In this document: positions 62,001-64,000 of the stretch, in pieces
Position numbering within the stretch: the stretch's first letter is position 1
Layout: every line of letters begins with the position of its first letter
From: Oscillospiraceae bacterium
Lineage (GTDB): Bacteria; Bacillota; Clostridia; Oscillospirales; Oscillospiraceae
Reading direction: 5' to 3'
DNA length: 64,000 nucleotides
NCBI GenBank assembly: GCA_902798545.1
Contig: CADBWQ010000011.1
Location: forward strand, 62,001 to 126,000
Notes under the pieces: model-generated
The model's database searches: none
Told to the model about the DNA's origin: nothing
The model's input: only the letters and a program-made list of their open reading frames with translations
Position numbers and translations under genes: made by a program

Positions 62001-64000
62001 GAACACAGAAGGCAATATGATGGGTTACACACAGAACCGTGCCGAAGCAACAGTGTTTGAATTATCCCCGAAAAATCAGCGCTTCTATTTTAAAGTGAAA
62101 GATGAGAGCAAATGGTTACAGTATTCCAACGGCGGAAAAGGAATCCGACTCTACAAGGATAATACAAATGCGACCAACAGCCAGATTGCCATCCTGGATG
62201 CCACGGTAACTGGCGATCCCAATCATCTCGACAGGAATTCTTATGGCATCATGCTATGGAATGGAGGCGTTACAGGTAAAGCTATGATGGCTGAGGAAAA
62301 TACGCAGAATTCAGGCAGCCTGCTCCCCAAAGTCCTGACCGTGGTGACAAATGAAGATGACCATAATGATAAGCTGTATGCTCCGAGCAATGTTGCCGAT
62401 CCTATCACGGATTGGACATTCCATTGGAATCCCGATACCGGCAATTACACTCTGTCCGCAAATACATCCGATGGGGAAAAATACCTCAAGATCAGTAACG
62501 ACGGGTTGACGTTGGTAGAGGAAAGCGATGCGAGCGAGATCCAGGTGATTCGTGGAAGCGGAAATTACGCCAATCAGCTCTGCCTGAAGTGCAACGGAAA
62601 AACGCTGGCATACAGCGGAAATGTACATGACGGCTTTGGCATTGCTACAGATGCGACAGCTGTCGGAAATGACTGGCTGTACCTTGTCGAAACACACAGC
62701 AATAACATCCCGCCGGAGTATGGCAGAACATATGTCGCTGAAAAGATCAGCGTGTCCGATGCCAGCCTGAGCGTCGACCACATCAACCAGTATGGTGACC
62801 CGAAAGATACTCTTGAGGGAAAATATGTCATTATATATACGCGTTCATGGAACGGGAGCGGTTACGATTACTTCGCTGTCAACGGAGAAGGGAAACTGAT
62901 CCCCTGTCACGAAAACGGAAATGTCATTGAGTGGGTAGGAAGCAGCCAGGACGATATGCTGTGGAAGTTTATCGAATACAAGGGTGCCGACGGAAAAGTG
63001 ACGCATTATTATGATCTTTACAATGAGGCAACCCAAAAATGGCTTGCACCTCAGCTCACTCCCGAGAGTCATTTGGCGGATGATCCTGTCGGTCTTATTA
63101 TGAGCGGCAGAAGGTATGGTGAATACTATACCCCTATCCTGGCGTGGGACCACTCGAGCTATGCCTATTCCAGCCTGAAGGTTGACAGAACAGCCAATAA
63201 CAATGCAAATGATGAGAGTATCGTTTCCTGCAGAAGAACGGATCCGGAATCCGCTGACTTTTACTTCGCCCTTGTCCAGGAGCTGAACGTGGACGACACC
63301 CTGCATGGTGTTCCGACCATAGATAACGATACTTACGGCATATCCATGAAAATGGTTAATCTCGATAATAAACCCGGTGACTATGGATATATGAATAGTT
63401 TCTTTGGAAGTTCAGCCGGCGGTCTCGGCTTAACACTCCAGCAGGGTTTAGTGTCAACCGGACTGGCAGAGAACGGCTATCCGGATGTCATAAAGAAGCC
63501 GGGTAATAATCTTGGGACTCTCTTCAGTGCTAACGGTGCAGCAAAGGCCAACCATCTGTTCATAGAGAGCACCTATCGGGAAACCGGGTATTATGTGTAT
63601 GACAGTACGCAGAACTTTGCCACACTCAATACGACTACCGGTAATTTTACGGTTTATGACCAGCTGGGAACCCATGACGCTACCAGCAAAGAGACGTTAA
63701 AACACGGACAGTTTTTCCCGTATAACGATCTGCAACCGGGCGTATTCTCAGAGAAGAACAGGCAGAATCTTTACCAAATTGATGGCAAACATCAGCTGGA
63801 TGAAGACGATCCCCGAAAATATGAGCAGTTGTATTTGATAGAGGATCCGGATTACTATTTCGGCATGGAACTGGAAGCATCCTTTGAGCAGACACCTAGT
63901 GGTTTGGATGCCTGGGGTCATGATATTATCTTTGAATTCTCCGGAGACGATGACTTCTGGCTCTATGTGGATGGCGAACTGGTCATTGATCTCGGCGGTA
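59005..64000 (+). CDS. Giant secreted surface protein with His/Cys repeats and a degenerate CHAP domain (runs off window)
   Basis: At least 1,665 residues; the 3' end is outside. After a basic N-terminus comes a signal-anchor (LIALILCLSIIVSLGVFNGF). Residues 65-233 hold eight repeats of H-x-H-[S/T]-x-x-C-aromatic, seven with a second Cys 8-10 residues on, probably metal-binding or disulfide modules. Residues 325-438 resemble a CHAP cysteine-peptidase domain, but the motif usually reading EWCAMFVSF is EWSALFVSF (Ser335) and the His is Asn397 (IDNMGIV), so it should be inactive. Long beta-rich segments follow; the last residues (FSGDDDFWLYVDGELVIDLGG) match the start of a fibro-slime/PA14-like domain. 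Composition changes from high GC to lower GC near 60940. Confidence 0.85.
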   Translation, partial: MMESLLKRIERNRKEHTRLIALILCLSIIVSLGVFNGFRKNAVAKTYTKTVLDCPYAADGAEPVAHTHSTDCFDENRNLICKLPELEAHEHSDACWSESTTLVCDLEENPGHVHTEECYTAETALVCNLEESEGHQHSEDCYILERGDLICENTDENHQHTDECYTWNEVLSCGMKAGEGAHVHSDDCYQTEQVLTCGMEAGEGAHTHTDDCYLTEKILTCGKEELPVHVHDENCFREEEITVEDEPEAPVVPEMPVGDPNADLETAEAWERDFDDLELSGNWAADLITVAATQEGNGESGLNFIATLNDAGDAWVTDGYTRYGAWYGTPYAEWSALFVSFCLRYAGIPTENVPNNPTAALMAESFSKGNLFAGADYTPAAGDLIFFDTDEEEGIDNMGIVCSVDTEENTVSTIEGDRTDEVATFDYAMDDEEIVGYGILPQNPDYVPTEENNNNTDETDGLIVKPEETADPEKPAEVTELTADGLTIKALDGTALPEDAAPSIAVVEDKEAVWNQLQDLLLQQAQRSTLKKAPRMLMNAAPAASNTGSISDYAVFDIGLGTEETLDGMVQVTVDGLNIDTLANVPENAIVTRVNYTLYHIHDDAVSTPAVEVTEENGIVTAFTFETDNFSQFVLSYTVDFHYEVDGKVYDFSIPGGGFVSFTNLVEVLGITDDTKKFVADVENVEFSTPSLVDISKVEDNTTVGQIKENRGLTCEYSTELTEEQIAEINAQTVESGDWALISLLPFTSEEELKVTMKTGEVFTVKVTDMQITKKVMTAAGETYVITVTCPEDSGIPKTADLAVSEITEDHPAQDRSYAEYVSDAEAALGAEEGSAGYVRLFDIKIVDENDPEIRYQPAPGTSVDVKIELADTESSDLSVVHFADGSETGDVIENVNADGEAILFAAEGFSVYAVVQLGDPAGPMFKTLAELDNAIEEGKSFKLSLFRESTNQYFTSALNNEGCYTVTTNSQNAAEWTIEKADGENCYIIYSDGNGYMKNTEGNMMGYTQNRAEATVFELSPKNQRFYFKVKDESKWLQYSNGGKGIRLYKDNTNATNSQIAILDATVTGDPNHLDRNSYGIMLWNGGVTGKAMMAEENTQNSGSLLPKVLTVVTNEDDHNDKLYAPSNVADPITDWTFHWNPDTGNYTLSANTSDGEKYLKISNDGLTLVEESDASEIQVIRGSGNYANQLCLKCNGKTLAYSGNVHDGFGIATDATAVGNDWLYLVETHSNNIPPEYGRTYVAEKISVSDASLSVDHINQYGDPKDTLEGKYVIIYTRSWNGSGYDYFAVNGEGKLIPCHENGNVIEWVGSSQDDMLWKFIEYKGADGKVTHYYDLYNEATQKWLAPQLTPESHLADDPVGLIMSGRRYGEYYTPILAWDHSSYAYSSLKVDRTANNNANDESIVSCRRTDPESADFYFALVQELNVDDTLHGVPTIDNDTYGISMKMVNLDNKPGDYGYMNSFFGSSAGGLGLTLQQGLVSTGLAENGYPDVIKKPGNNLGTLFSANGAAKANHLFIESTYRETGYYVYDSTQNFATLNTTTGNFTVYDQLGTHDATSKETLKHGQFFPYNDLQPGVFSEKNRQNLYQIDGKHQLDEDDPRKYEQLYLIEDPDYYFGMELEASFEQTPSGLDAWGHDIIFEFSGDDDFWLYVDGELVIDLGG

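Overview
The window looks like a Firmicute chromosome, most likely class Clostridia (Lachnospiraceae or Oscillospiraceae type). The evidence is the gene content: a PyrR-style attenuator, AddAB instead of RecBCD, YhaO/YhaN-like proteins, YmdB, DegV proteins, an ntp-type V-ATPase operon, DUF624/DUF975 proteins, strong AGGAGG ribosome sites, and sigma-A promoters with 16-18 nt spacers. I saw no rRNA, tRNA, CRISPR array, insertion sequence or prophage. The family-level assignment is inference.

Layout. 1-2952 (minus): pyrC overlapping carB, behind a consensus promoter and a PyrR-like attenuator. 3151-5228 (plus): a family-6 uracil/hypoxanthine-DNA glycosylase; then an unusual tryptophan-octad repeat protein followed 2 nt later by a glycosyltransferase-like protein. 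5276-9776 (minus): an operon of YmdB phosphodiesterase, YhaO-like phosphoesterase, YhaN-like ATPase and a DUF554 membrane protein. 9958-10938: a GMP synthase ATP-pyrophosphatase without its glutaminase domain. 11143-22082: a sucrose/fructan locus, with two permeases, a frameshifted binding lipoprotein, a GH32 hydrolase, fructokinase, a stray C-terminal piece of an MsmK-type ATPase and a secreted GH32 lipoprotein on minus. The divergent LacI regulator, DUF624 protein and a membrane-anchored protein are on plus, and several LacI-type operators lie between. 22395-24967: a nitrilase-family amidohydrolase and a PreA-like dihydropyrimidine dehydrogenase behind a promoter embedded in a perfect inverted repeat, with two decayed short reading frames nearby.

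25090-32842: a TlpA-like thioredoxin fused to a membrane domain, a secreted protein of unknown function, an AlkZ-related protein, an AEC transporter, a three-gene operon of zinc-ribbon/membrane proteins, and a cytidylate-kinase-like protein. 33011-40205: a rhodanese translationally coupled to addB and addA. 40317-41165: a PAP2 phosphatase. 41598-50182: a complete nine-gene V-type ATPase operon (order G-I-K-E-C-F-A-B-D) whose K subunit carries the sodium-binding residues known from Enterococcus hirae. 50280-58732: CdsA, a flavodoxin/ferredoxin (EFR1-like) protein, a HerA-like ATPase, two DegV proteins flanking a membrane-tethered XRE regulator, a GntR/FCD regulator and a DUF975 protein. 59005-64000: the first 1,665 codons of a giant surface protein with eight His/Cys repeats, a CHAP-like domain that has lost its Cys and His, and the start of a fibro-slime/PA14-like domain at the window edge.

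The features I consider most worth following are the octad-repeat protein with its glycosyltransferase-like neighbour, the inactive-looking CHAP domain and mosaic composition of the giant surface protein, the broken sucrose importer, and the PyrR-like attenuator.
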